DNA of 64,000 nt, taken from assembly GCF_004364325.1 (NCBI RefSeq), contig NZ_SOCP01000006.1, forward strand, positions 62,001-126,000. Reading direction: 5' to 3'. How positions within the stretch are numbered: the stretch's first letter is position 1; every line of letters starts with the position of its first letter. The notes beneath the pieces were generated by a model. It did not search any database and was not told the DNA's origin. It worked only from the letters and a program-made list of their open reading frames with translations. This DNA comes from Actinophytocola oryzae (GTDB lineage: Bacteria; Actinomycetota; Actinomycetes; Mycobacteriales; Pseudonocardiaceae). The translations under genes and the position numbers were made by a program. Shown here in pieces: positions 34,401 to 41,351 of this stretch.

Positions 34401-35574
34401 GTTCCGGTACGCGGTCGCGGCAGGTGACGGGGACTGGCGGGCGGCGGAGATAGCGGACAACAGCGCGGAGTTCAGCCGTCCGCTGCATGCCGTGGTGACG
34501 TCGGAAGGTGGTACGCGGGGACTTCCGGCGAGTGGGTCGCTGCTGCGGGCCGAGCCTGCCAACCGAGTGCGGCTCGCAGCGGTGAAGGCGGCGGGCAACC
34601 CGTTGCCCCGCGGTTCGGCGGCACCGGCCGACCCGCGTGAGAGCCTCGCCGTGCGCGTGGTCGCCTACACGGGTGCGCCCACGACGGCGGCGCTCTCCTC
34701 GGACGTGGTGACGCTGTCGGACGTGACCTCGGCGAACCTGCTGGAGGAACCGGGTTCCCCGCTCGATGGCCCGATCTCGGTGGCGGGCTGCGACGCGGTG
34801 ACGGTACTCGCGCGACCGTCGGTCGACTGGTCCACTGTGGATGGTGTGGCGCTCGGGCCGGTCGAGGAGCCCGTGCAGCCGCTGTTCGCGAAGTACTGGC
34901 TGCACAACAGGGGCCCCGCGCCGTTGGGTGGCCTGCCGGTGGCGGTGCACGTGACGGGGACCGACCCGCTGACGGTGTCGGTGGCCTCGGACGCGACTGA
35001 CGTCGATCTGCACGGTTTCGTCAGGGTGGCGGTGCCGGACGGGTGGACGGCCGCGCCTGCGGAGGTGCCGTTCGGGTTGCCCCCTGGCGGGCATCTGACC
35101 AGCGAGATCACGGTGACCCGGCCTTCGGGTGTCGCCGATGGCCGGTATCCGGTGCGGGTGTCGGCGGAGCTGGCCGGGGAGGTGCCTGCGAGCTGGCGGC
35201 AGGTCGTGGAGGACGTGGCGGTGCTGACGGTCGGGCACGTGCCGGAGCGGGAGCCGCTGATCCGCCTGTCCGGTGAACCGGAGCCGGTTCGGTTGGCGCG
35301 CGGGGGAAGTGGGCGGCTCGCGGTGCGGGTGGCGTCGTCGGCGGGGGCGCCGATCGCGTTGGAGGCGGCTGTGGTGAGCCCGTGGGGCACGTGGGATCTC
35401 GTGGGGCCCCGTCTGGTCGGGGGCTCGGTGCCAGCGTTCGGCGAGGTGGAGCTGGCCTTCGACGTGCGGGTGCCGGAGTGGGCGGCGCCCGGCCGGTGGT
35501 GGGCGCTGGTGCGGGTGGCGGGCGCGGGCCGGCTGCTGTACTCACCGGCGGTGTCACTGGAGGTCCTGCCGTGA
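31474..35574 (+). CDS. GH38 family alpha-mannosidase
   Basis: Predicted 1366-residue glycoside hydrolase. The family-38 catalytic domain begins near residue 90: HLVSHFHYDPVWW (metal-binding His and Asp), QLDAFGHDPAFP containing the nucleophile Asp, and AYGAHHDAITGSESDQVYLD. Long beta-sandwich domains follow to the C-terminus, including what looks like an NPCBM-less beta-galactosidase-like tail with NEW3-type repeats (HLTSEITVTRPSGVADGRYPVRVSAEL). No signal peptide is visible. The start is uncertain: ATG 31474 begins MGVVSVEPTELFVGS, while the frame extends to GTG 31405, and neither has a clear ribosome site. Followed by the PpiC-like and ROK kinase genes, suggesting release and phosphorylation of mannose. 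Confidence 0.93.
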   Translation: MGVVSVEPTELFVGSVAAPLQVVRVSWDATTTTRVHVEGRGLSTPVPAEGAGYAEIGVDTHGAAPGTTLPARVVIDGAATDFDLTVAEPGWTMHLVSHFHYDPVWWNTQAAYTVAWDELDFPDSHRGARQLAGFDLVRAHLDLALAEPDYRFVLAEVDYLKPYWDTYPQDRAVLRRLMDEGRVEVMGGTYNEPNTNLTDPETTIRNFVHGMGFQRDVFGARPATTWQLDAFGHDPAFPGLAADAGLTSSSWARGPFHQWGPMEKSPSGKGDPTRMQFPSEFEWISPSGRGLFTSYMTDHYGSGWAMDSAPTLDAAGEAAYQIFVELKKVSIARHVLLPVGGDYTPPNKWITDLHTDWANRYVWPRFVCSLPRDFFAGVRAELAERGQEPTPQTRDMNPIYTGKDVSYIDTKQAQRAAEAAALEAEPFAAFATILAGAEYPDAALAKAWVQLAYGAHHDAITGSESDQVYLDLITSWRDAHDLAVGIRENSLAVLSKLVALPAGDGKPVVVWNPLNHERTDTVVVRLATAGVTVTDDTGAELPALVENGTVTFLAEAVPPLGWRVFRLAGSTRDDQGWVAVGGETAASDRFRVTVDPARGGGVRSLVELTTEQELITPGAVGNELALYEEYADHPTFGEGPWHLLPKGPAVTSGGAAATVSVERSPVGERVTSAGRVGSVRYTQTITLWRGVDRVDCTTTVDEFTGSDQLLRVRWPCAIPGALPVSEVGNAVVGRGFGLIDVDSAQHPWTLDNPAHTWFGLSAAASLRLADGALRPMGVAEIIVPSEEEAAPLARELAIALARNGVTSTVSSAAGTRYGDLGVDSNLPDVRIALGGAEVNSFTAEVVERSGVSGEGVFWVPPEKPLDEVWQPSADLRDARALGVLVVPVSHIGSVVADLADHVIEVDGGVPGQDAYAERTVALLNRGLPGFAVDAAGTLHASLMRSCTGWPSGVWIDEPRRTAPDGSNFQLQHWTHEFRYAVAAGDGDWRAAEIADNSAEFSRPLHAVVTSEGGTRGLPASGSLLRAEPANRVRLAAVKAAGNPLPRGSAAPADPRESLAVRVVAYTGAPTTAALSSDVVTLSDVTSANLLEEPGSPLDGPISVAGCDAVTVLARPSVDWSTVDGVALGPVEEPVQPLFAKYWLHNRGPAPLGGLPVAVHVTGTDPLTVSVASDATDVDLHGFVRVAVPDGWTAAPAEVPFGLPPGGHLTSEITVTRPSGVADGRYPVRVSAELAGEVPASWRQVVEDVAVLTVGHVPEREPLIRLSGEPEPVRLARGGSGRLAVRVASSAGAPIALEAAVVSPWGTWDLVGPRLVGGSVPAFGEVELAFDVRVPEWAAPGRWWALVRVAGAGRLLYSPAVSLEVLP

Positions 35575-35650
35575 CGGCCGTGTCCCGGATCGCCGCGCCC
35601 CACGGCGTCCGCGAGCGAGCCGGTGGGGAACGACCACAGGAGGAGCTGCC

Positions 35651-36391
35651 ATGACGGTGGTCGCCCGGGTGGCCGGGACGCCCATCGACGTTGCCGATGT
35701 GGATGGGCGTGAGGCCGCGCTGCGGGCGGGGCCGGTGGCGCCGACCCTGCCTCGGGAACGCACGGGTGAGGGGCGACAGCTGCGGCGGTGGCTCGTGCAG
35801 GTGCTCGTCGCGGAGCGGTTGGTTGCCATCGAGGCCGCGGCGCGCGGGCTTGGGCCGGGGCCCGAGTTGGCGTCGATCGCGCCGGATCGTGCGGCGATGC
35901 TCGGGTTGGGGAGTGTCGCGGCGGACCTGTTGGCTCGGGATCCTCTCGCTCGGGCGGTGTTCGTCGCGGTCACGGACGAGGTCGCGGTGAGCGACGCGGC
36001 CGTGGAGCGGTTCTACCTCGACAACCCGGAGCGGTTTCGGGTGCCGGAGGAGCGGGTGGTGTGGGACGGGACCACGCGGTGGGTGCTGCGGCGCGGTGAG
36101 CGGGTCGGCCCGGTCGAGGACGCCGTGTTCGCGGCCGCCGCCGGGGAGACCGTCGGGCCGGTGTGGGATCCGCTTGGGACGCACACGTTCGTGGTCGAGG
36201 ACGTGCGGCCTGGTCGGGTTCGGTCGCTGGAGGAGGCTCGGGAGGAGATCGAGGCGTTCCTGCTGGCGCCTGCTCGGCGGCGGGCGTTCACGGCCTGGCT
36301 GGATCGTGGGATGGCGGCTCGGGTGGAGCTGGCGCCGGGGTACGAGCATCCCGGCGATCCGGGGCAGCCGGACAACACGCATCGCCATTGA
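35651..36391 (+). CDS. PpiC/SurA-like protein with a reduced parvulin core
   Basis: Predicted 246-residue protein. The N-terminal helices (LRRWLVQVLVAERLVAIEAAA), the VSDAAVERFYLDNPERFRVPEERVV segment and the C-terminal REEIEAFLLAPARRRAFTAWLDR match the flanks of SurA/PpiC chaperones. The parvulin core between them is shortened (FAAAAGETVGPVWDPLGTHTFVVE), so isomerase activity is doubtful. It has no signal peptide. ATG 35651 follows AGGAGGAGC, a strong site. It starts 76 bp after the mannosidase, so may be a dedicated helper for that large enzyme; this is inference. Confidence 0.7.
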   Translation: MTVVARVAGTPIDVADVDGREAALRAGPVAPTLPRERTGEGRQLRRWLVQVLVAERLVAIEAAARGLGPGPELASIAPDRAAMLGLGSVAADLLARDPLARAVFVAVTDEVAVSDAAVERFYLDNPERFRVPEERVVWDGTTRWVLRRGERVGPVEDAVFAAAAGETVGPVWDPLGTHTFVVEDVRPGRVRSLEEAREEIEAFLLAPARRRAFTAWLDRGMAARVELAPGYEHPGDPGQPDNTHRH

Positions 36392-36522
36392 TCTTGTTTT
36401 GGGCGGCCGTCGGCCCCCCGATCACCAGTCTAGGACTTGGCACCGACAGTTTCTGGCCGCGAGAGTCGAGCTGTCCACAATGGGCTGGTCGGGAGCTTGC
36501 CCCATCTACCTCGGGAAGACTC

Positions 36523-37392
36523 ATGTTGGCTGTGGACATCGGTGGGACCAAGATCGCCTGCGGGATCGTCGACTCGGACGGGCGGTTGCTTCGGCATGCC
36601 ACTCGGCCCACCGGGTCCGAGCCCTTCGCCTCCCTTCGGGCGGTGGTGGCGGAACTGGAGGTCGGTGCCGTCGACGGGGTGGGGATCGGGTGTGCCGGGC
36701 CGATCGACACCGTCGCCGGGACCGTCTCGCCCATCAACATTCCTTCCTGGCGAGACTTTCCGCTCGTCGCTCGGGTACAGGAGCTTGTCGGCGCGCCCGT
36801 CTCGCTCGCCGGGGACGCCGTCTGTGTCGCGCTCGGCGAGCACTGGGTCGGTGCCGGCCAGGGCTCCCGGGCCATGCTCGGGATGGTCGTGTCCACCGGC
36901 ATCGGCGGTGGGCTCGTTCTCGACGGGCGGCCCTTCGCCGGGCTCACCGGTAATGCCGGGCACGTCGGACACGTCGTGGTCGAGCCGGACGGGGACCCCT
37001 GCACCTGCGGCGGACACGGGTGTGCGGAGACCGTCGCCAGTGGACCGCACCTCGTGCGGTGGGCCCGGACTCGGGGCTGGGCCGGGGAGGACGCCAGGGC
37101 TCTCGCCGCCTCCGCGCTCGCCGGGGACGCCATTGCCGCCGAGGCGTTTCGGCGTTCGGGGCGTGCGGTCGGGCTCGCGATCGTGGCGACCGCCGCCGTC
37201 TGCGATCTCGACCTGGCGGTCGTCGGCGGCGGTGTGGCCCAGACCGGGGACCTGCTCTTCGACCCCGTGCGGGCCACGCTCGCCCGGCATGCCGGGCTCT
37301 CCTACCTCCGGCACCTGCGGGTCGAGCCGGCCAGGCTCGGGACCACCGCCGGGCTGTACGGTGCCGCCCGCCTGGCCTATTCTTTGATCTAG
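36523..37392 (+). CDS. ROK family sugar kinase
   Basis: Predicted 289-residue hexokinase-fold kinase. The ATP-binding DIGGTK motif is at residue 5, the sugar-binding GNAGHVGHVVV region near residue 145, and the zinc motif CTCGGHGCAE follows. ROK kinases phosphorylate glucose, mannose or N-acetylmannosamine; the position behind an alpha-mannosidase favours mannose. ATG 36523 has CGGGAAG upstream. The frame is open to 36163 but that overlaps the PpiC-like gene. A DnaA-box-like CTGTCCACA lies at 36471-36479 in the promoter region. The TAG stop falls inside a CTAG. Confidence 0.88.
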   Translation: MLAVDIGGTKIACGIVDSDGRLLRHATRPTGSEPFASLRAVVAELEVGAVDGVGIGCAGPIDTVAGTVSPINIPSWRDFPLVARVQELVGAPVSLAGDAVCVALGEHWVGAGQGSRAMLGMVVSTGIGGGLVLDGRPFAGLTGNAGHVGHVVVEPDGDPCTCGGHGCAETVASGPHLVRWARTRGWAGEDARALAASALAGDAIAAEAFRRSGRAVGLAIVATAAVCDLDLAVVGGGVAQTGDLLFDPVRATLARHAGLSYLRHLRVEPARLGTTAGLYGAARLAYSLI

Positions 37393-37401
37393 TCAATGAA
37401 T

Positions 37402-37417
37402 TGTTTCACGGGAAACG
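37402..37417. promoter_or_regulatory. parS-like palindrome / candidate MarR operator
   Basis: TGTTTCACGGGAAACG differs from the parS consensus TGTTTCACGTGAAACA at two of 16 positions. The core 14-mer differs at one. It lies 10 bp before the start of the MarR-GNAT gene, so an operator for that protein is the competing interpretation. Confidence 0.4.
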
Positions 37418-37426
37418 AAGGTGTTC

Positions 37427-38386
37427 ATGATCGCCGAGGTCCCAGCCGAGCGGATCGCCGCAGTTCGGGCGTTCAACCGTAGTTACACCTCCTTCCTCGA
37501 CGCCCTCAACGAACATCATCTTCACACGCCTTATTCGTTGACTGAAGCAAGGGTCCTGTATGAGCTGAGCCAGCGGGACGAAACCGAGGTCGCGGCACTG
37601 CGGCAGGCGACGGGTCTCGACGCCGGTTACCTCAGCCGCCTGCTCACCCGCTTCGAGGGCAGCGGTCTCGTACACAGGGACCGGTCCGGCTCCGACGCGC
37701 GCCGCCAGGTCATCCGGCTGACCACCGAGGGGCGCGAGGCCTTCCGCGTGCTCGACACCAGGACCGTCGGGCACATCCACGCCCTGCTCGCGGACCTCGG
37801 TGACGACGAACAACTACGCCTGCTCGACGCCATGGACACCATCCGCAGGCGCATCGACCGGCCCACCGGGCGGCCGGACGTGACCCTTCGACACCCCGAA
37901 CCCGGCGACTTCGGCTGGGTGATCGAGCGCAACGGCGCCCTCTACGCGGCCGAGCACGGCTTCGACTCCTCCTACGAGGCGCTCGTCGCCCACATCGTCG
38001 CCGACTACCTCGACGCCCACGACCCCGAGTGCGAACGCGCGTGGGTCGCGGAACTGCACGGCGAGCGGGTCGGCGCCGTCTTCTGCGTCCGCGAGGACGA
38101 CACCACCGCCAGGCTCCGGCTCCTGCACGTGGAGCCGACCGCCAGAGGCGCCGGGGTCGGCACGGTCCTCGTCGATGAATGTGTCCAGTACGCACAGGCC
38201 GCCGGGTACCGCGCGATGGAGCTGTGGACCGTCTCCGTGCTGACCCCGGCCCGCCGCATCTACCAGCGCGCCGGGTTCGAGCTGGTAGAGGAGGACGCCG
38301 GCCCACGCTTCGGCCGCGAGCTGACCGGCCAGACCTGGCGGCTCGACCTCGGCAGAGGTCAGCGCGGCAGGCGGCCCATCAGGTAG
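37427..38386 (+). CDS. Bifunctional MarR regulator / GNAT acetyltransferase
   Basis: Predicted 319-residue fusion. Residues 1-140 are a MarR winged helix (SLTEARVLYELSQRDETEVAALRQATGLDAGYLSRLL, then a DRSGSDARR wing). From about residue 150 a GNAT domain follows with the acetyl-CoA motif LRLLHVEPTARGAGVGTVLV and a C-terminal YQRAGFELV. Such MarR-GNAT proteins are widespread in actinobacteria; substrates are unknown. ATG 37427 is preferred (GAAGG 5 bases upstream); GTG 37421 is two codons earlier. The 3' end overlaps the converging AhpD-like gene by 28 bp. Confidence 0.88.
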   Translation: MIAEVPAERIAAVRAFNRSYTSFLDALNEHHLHTPYSLTEARVLYELSQRDETEVAALRQATGLDAGYLSRLLTRFEGSGLVHRDRSGSDARRQVIRLTTEGREAFRVLDTRTVGHIHALLADLGDDEQLRLLDAMDTIRRRIDRPTGRPDVTLRHPEPGDFGWVIERNGALYAAEHGFDSSYEALVAHIVADYLDAHDPECERAWVAELHGERVGAVFCVREDDTTARLRLLHVEPTARGAGVGTVLVDECVQYAQAAGYRAMELWTVSVLTPARRIYQRAGFELVEEDAGPRFGRELTGQTWRLDLGRGQRGRRPIR

Positions 38387-38934
38387 AACTCGTCGTTCGG
38401 CCGCAGTGCGGTCAGGTGCGCGATCCGGTTCGACAACGCGAAGAGCGCGGTGATCGCGCCGACGTCCCAGATCTCGTCGTCGGTCAGGCCGGCGTCCCGG
38501 GCGTCCTGGAGGTCGGCCTCGCCGAACGTCGCTGGCTCGACGGCCAGCGCGAGCGCCAGGTCGACGATCGCGCGCTGCCGCTCGTCCAGCTCGACGGTCC
38601 ACGGGTTGGTGGCCACCCGGTCCGCGATCTGCGCGTCCCTCGCCCGGACACGCAGGATGGCACCGTGCGCGACCACGCAGTACGTGCAGCTGTTCGCGCC
38701 GGAGGTCGCCACGACGACCAGCTCACGCTCCGCCTTCGTCAGCGCGCCGTCCCGTTCCATGACCGCGTCGTGGTAGTCGAGGAACGCACGCAGCTCGGCG
38801 GGCCGGTGGCCCAGTGCCCTGAACACGTTGGGCACGAAGCCCGACCTGTCGGCGATCTCGGTGACCCGGACGCGCAGGTCCTCCGGTAGCTCGGACGGTT
38901 CCCGCGTGGGAAACCTGCTGATCTTGTCGGCCAT
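38359..38934 (-). CDS. Carboxymuconolactone decarboxylase/AhpD-like peroxidase-related protein
   Basis: Predicted 191-residue protein of the alkylhydroperoxidase D-like/CMD superfamily. The redox motif CTYCVVAHG (Cys-x-x-Cys-x-x-x-His) is intact, and the helical scaffold (LTKAERELVVVATSGAN, DDEIWDVGAITALFALSNRIA) is typical of the uncharacterised peroxidase-related subgroup. ATG 38934 has TAGTGT ending 7 nt upstream with no ribosome site, so it is probably leaderless. Transcribed away from pckG. Confidence 0.88.
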   Translation of the reverse strand: MADKISRFPTREPSELPEDLRVRVTEIADRSGFVPNVFRALGHRPAELRAFLDYHDAVMERDGALTKAERELVVVATSGANSCTYCVVAHGAILRVRARDAQIADRVATNPWTVELDERQRAIVDLALALAVEPATFGEADLQDARDAGLTDDEIWDVGAITALFALSNRIAHLTALRPNDEFYLMGRLPR

Positions 38935-38941
38935 GTGGCCA

Positions 38942-38947
38942 ACACTA
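38942..38947 (-). promoter_or_regulatory. Putative -10 box for leaderless AhpD-like mRNA
   Basis: TAGTGT on the minus strand ends 7 nt before ATG 38934. Confidence 0.45.
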
Positions 38948-39020
38948 GGCCGACCAGGTGTCCCGAACCTTTCGTGACGGTGCACCGGTTCACGCGCCCA
39001 CGGTCGGTGTCACGGACCTC

Positions 39021-39029
39021 TGTGGACAA
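39021..39029 (-). promoter_or_regulatory. DnaA box (perfect TTGTCCACA)
   Basis: TGTGGACAA on the plus strand, i.e. TTGTCCACA on the minus strand, which is the preferred actinobacterial DnaA box. It lies in the spacer between the AhpD-like gene and the pckG terminator. Confidence 0.6.
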
Positions 39030-39129
39030 ATGCGGATGGCTGGCGGGTGACATCGGCGTGTCGCGAGAGTGTCGTCGGCGTCAGGGCTGGTCACAGGCTG
39101 GGGAGCGAAAAAACGACCTGTGCACAGGT

Positions 39130-39150
39130 TTGTCCACAGGTTGTGGATAA
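39130..39150. promoter_or_regulatory. Paired DnaA boxes with 3-bp spacing
   Basis: TTGTCCACA (39130-39138) is followed after GGT by TGTGGATAA (39142-39150, TTATCCACA on the other strand). Both match strong DnaA boxes and face each other. Close spacing of two boxes gives high-affinity DnaA binding in Streptomyces studies. Confidence 0.6.
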
Positions 39151-39188
39151 CCGAACGGGGACCACCTGACCAGGTGGTCCCCGTTCGG
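39151..39188 (-). terminator. 17-bp perfect stem-loop after pckG
   Basis: The arm at 39151-39167 is the exact reverse complement of 39172-39188 around a GACC loop. It begins 20 bp beyond the pckG stop on the minus strand and directly abuts the DnaA-box pair. No U-tract. Confidence 0.75.
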
Positions 39189-39208
39189 CTGAGAGGTCGC
39201 TGAGAGGT

Positions 39209-41038
39209 CTACTCAGCCGAAAGCCGTGTCTTCAACGCGTCCAGCTCGGCACGCAGCAGCGTCGGCAGTTTCGCGCCCATCTTGTCGAACCACTCGTCGA
39301 TCAGCGGCAGCTCCGCGCGCCACTCGTCGGCGTCGAACTTCAGCGCGGCCTCGATCTCCTCCTTCGAGACGTCCAGACCGGAGAGGTCCAGGTCGTCTGC
39401 GGTGGGCACGTACCCGATCGGTGTCTCCACCGCGGCGGCCTTGCCCTCGAGGCGCTCGATCGCCCACTTCAGCACGCGTGAGTTCTCACCGAAGCCCGGC
39501 CACAGGAACTTCTTGTTCTCGTCCCGGCGGAACCAGTTCACGTAGAAGATCTTGGGCAGCTTGTCCGCGTCGGCCCGCTTGCCCGTGTCGATCCAGTGCT
39601 GGAAGTAGTCACCGGCGTGGTAGCCGATGAACGGCAGCATCGCCATCGGGTCGCGGCGCACGACGCCGACCTTGCCCTTCGCGGCGGCGGTGGTCTCCGA
39701 CGACAGCGTGGCACCCATGAACGTGCCGTGCTGCCAGTCACGCGACTCCGTCACCAGCGGGATCGTGTCCGCGCGGCGCCCACCGAAGAAGATCGCCGAG
39801 ATCGGCACGCCCTGCGGGTCGTCCCACTCCGGCGCGAGGATCGGGCACTGCGCCATCGGCGTGCAGTACCGCGAGTTCGGGTGCGAGGACGGCTCGTCGG
39901 AGTCCGGCGTCCAGTCCTGCTTCTTCCACGAGGTCAGGTGCGCGGGCGGCTCGCCCATGCCCTCCCACCAGATGTCGCCGTCGTCGGTCAGGGCGACGTT
40001 CGTGAAGATCGAGTTGCCCTTCTCGATGGTGCGCATGGCGTTCGGGTTGGTGTGGTAGTCGGTGCCCGGCGCGACGCCGAAGAAGCCCGCCTCCGGGTTC
40101 ACCGCGTACAGGCGGCCGTCCTTGCCGAACCGCATCCACGCGATGTCGTCGCCGAGGGTCTCGACCTTCCAGCCCGGGATGGTCGGCTCGAGCATCGCCA
40201 GGTTGGTCTTGCCGCACGCGCTCGGGAACGCGGCAGCGATGTAGTAGACCTTCTTCTCCGGCGAGATGAGCTTGAGGATCAGCATGTGCTCGGCGAGCCA
40301 GCCCTCGTCGCGGCCCTGCACCGAGGCGATCCGCAGCGAGTAGCACTTCTTGCCCAGCAGCGCGTTGCCGCCGTAGCCCGAGCCGTAGCTCCAGATCTCG
40401 CGGGTCTCCGGGAACTGCGAGATGTACTTCTCCTCGTTGCACGGCCACGGCACGTCGTCCTCGCCCGGCTCCAGCGGCGCGCCGAGGCTGTGCAGTGCCG
40501 GCACGTAGTCACGCTCGGTGCCGTCGGGGGCGGTGAACGCCTCGAGGGCCTTGGTGCCCATGCGGGTCATGATCTTCATGGAGGCCACGACGTAGGCAGA
40601 GTCGGTGATCTGCAGGCCCAGCATCGGCTTCTCGGCGGTGAGCGGGCCCATGCAGAACGGGATCACGTACATCGTCCGGCCACGCATCGACCCTCGGTAC
40701 AGGTCGAGCATGGTCGTCTTCATCTCCGCGGGGTCCATCCAGTTGTTGGTCGGCCCCGCGTCCTCCGGGTCGACCGAGCAGATGAAGGTGCGCTGCTCGA
40801 CCCGCGCGACGTCGTCGGGATCGGAGGCGGCCCAGAACGAGTTGGGTTTCTGCTTCAGCCGGGTGAGCGTGCCCGCCTCGACGAGCTGGTCGGTCAGTCG
40901 CGTCCACTCCTCGTCGGACCCGTCGACCCACACCACCTCTTCCGGGGTGGTCAGCTCCGCGACCTCCCGCACCCAGGAAAGAAGCCGCTCGTGCGTCGTC
41001 GGTGCGTTGTCCACACCCGGGATTGCCACTGCCGTCAT
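39209..41038 (-). CDS. pckG: Phosphoenolpyruvate carboxykinase (GTP)
   Basis: Predicted 609-residue enzyme converting oxaloacetate and GTP to phosphoenolpyruvate, the first committed step of gluconeogenesis. The P-loop AAAFPSACGKTNLAML with the catalytic cysteine, the substrate loop SVDPEDAGPTNNW, and AIFFGGRRADTIPLV mark the GTP type. Length fits. ATG 41038 follows GGAG at about 10 bases. A 313-bp upstream spacer (41039-41351) holds two direct repeats, a palindrome and hairpins that may regulate it. Transcribed alone with a strong terminator. Confidence 0.97.
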   Translation of the reverse strand: MTAVAIPGVDNAPTTHERLLSWVREVAELTTPEEVVWVDGSDEEWTRLTDQLVEAGTLTRLKQKPNSFWAASDPDDVARVEQRTFICSVDPEDAGPTNNWMDPAEMKTTMLDLYRGSMRGRTMYVIPFCMGPLTAEKPMLGLQITDSAYVVASMKIMTRMGTKALEAFTAPDGTERDYVPALHSLGAPLEPGEDDVPWPCNEEKYISQFPETREIWSYGSGYGGNALLGKKCYSLRIASVQGRDEGWLAEHMLILKLISPEKKVYYIAAAFPSACGKTNLAMLEPTIPGWKVETLGDDIAWMRFGKDGRLYAVNPEAGFFGVAPGTDYHTNPNAMRTIEKGNSIFTNVALTDDGDIWWEGMGEPPAHLTSWKKQDWTPDSDEPSSHPNSRYCTPMAQCPILAPEWDDPQGVPISAIFFGGRRADTIPLVTESRDWQHGTFMGATLSSETTAAAKGKVGVVRRDPMAMLPFIGYHAGDYFQHWIDTGKRADADKLPKIFYVNWFRRDENKKFLWPGFGENSRVLKWAIERLEGKAAAVETPIGYVPTADDLDLSGLDVSKEEIEAALKFDADEWRAELPLIDEWFDKMGAKLPTLLRAELDALKTRLSAE

Positions 41039-41074
41039 CTCGCTTCATCTCCTGTACTGGACGCCGCCGAATGA

Positions 41075-41114
41075 CTTAAGGACGCCGTTGTCCGCTTAAC
41101 GGACGTCGACGTCC
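41075..41114. promoter_or_regulatory. Direct repeats and palindrome upstream of pckG
   Basis: CTTAAGGACG (41075-41084) and CTTAACGGACG (41095-41105) repeat with 20-bp phasing, i.e. on the same helix face. GGACGTCGACGTCC (41101-41114) is a perfect palindrome. They lie 37-76 bp before the pckG ATG, a likely regulator-binding region. A hairpin CCCGTCCG/CGGACGGG follows at 41137-41157, and TACGTACGTA at 41263-41272; otherwise 41158-41291 shows nothing clear. Confidence 0.4.
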
Positions 41115-41291
41115 TTCACGACCAAACGGCGAAGCACCCGTCCGGTACTCGGACGGGACCTCGCTGGGGATGCTTTGAGGTTAACCGCGTGGCCTCGGCG
41201 TAAACGGCATCCGAGGTGTCGCCTGGCCCACAAGACCGATTTAGGTATCGATTCAGCACTCTTACGTACGTATGGTCTAGCGCACACAAAA

Positions 41292-41322
41292 GATCCCGGC
41301 AGGCCAGCGGCCTGCCGGGATC
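41292..41322 (-). terminator. 14-bp perfect stem-loop after the DGDG-repeat gene
   Basis: GATCCCGGCAGGCC (41292-41305) and GGCCTGCCGGGATC (41309-41322) pair around AGC, 29 bp beyond the stop of the acidic protein gene on the minus strand. Confidence 0.75.
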
Positions 41323-41351
41323 GTTCAGTTTGGGTTAAGTGCGCGAGTGGT

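Noticed and set aside
39021..39150. DnaA-box cluster as oriC itself
   Set aside because: No dnaA/dnaN, no AT-rich unwinding region and only three boxes; it is more likely an accessory DnaA-binding locus.
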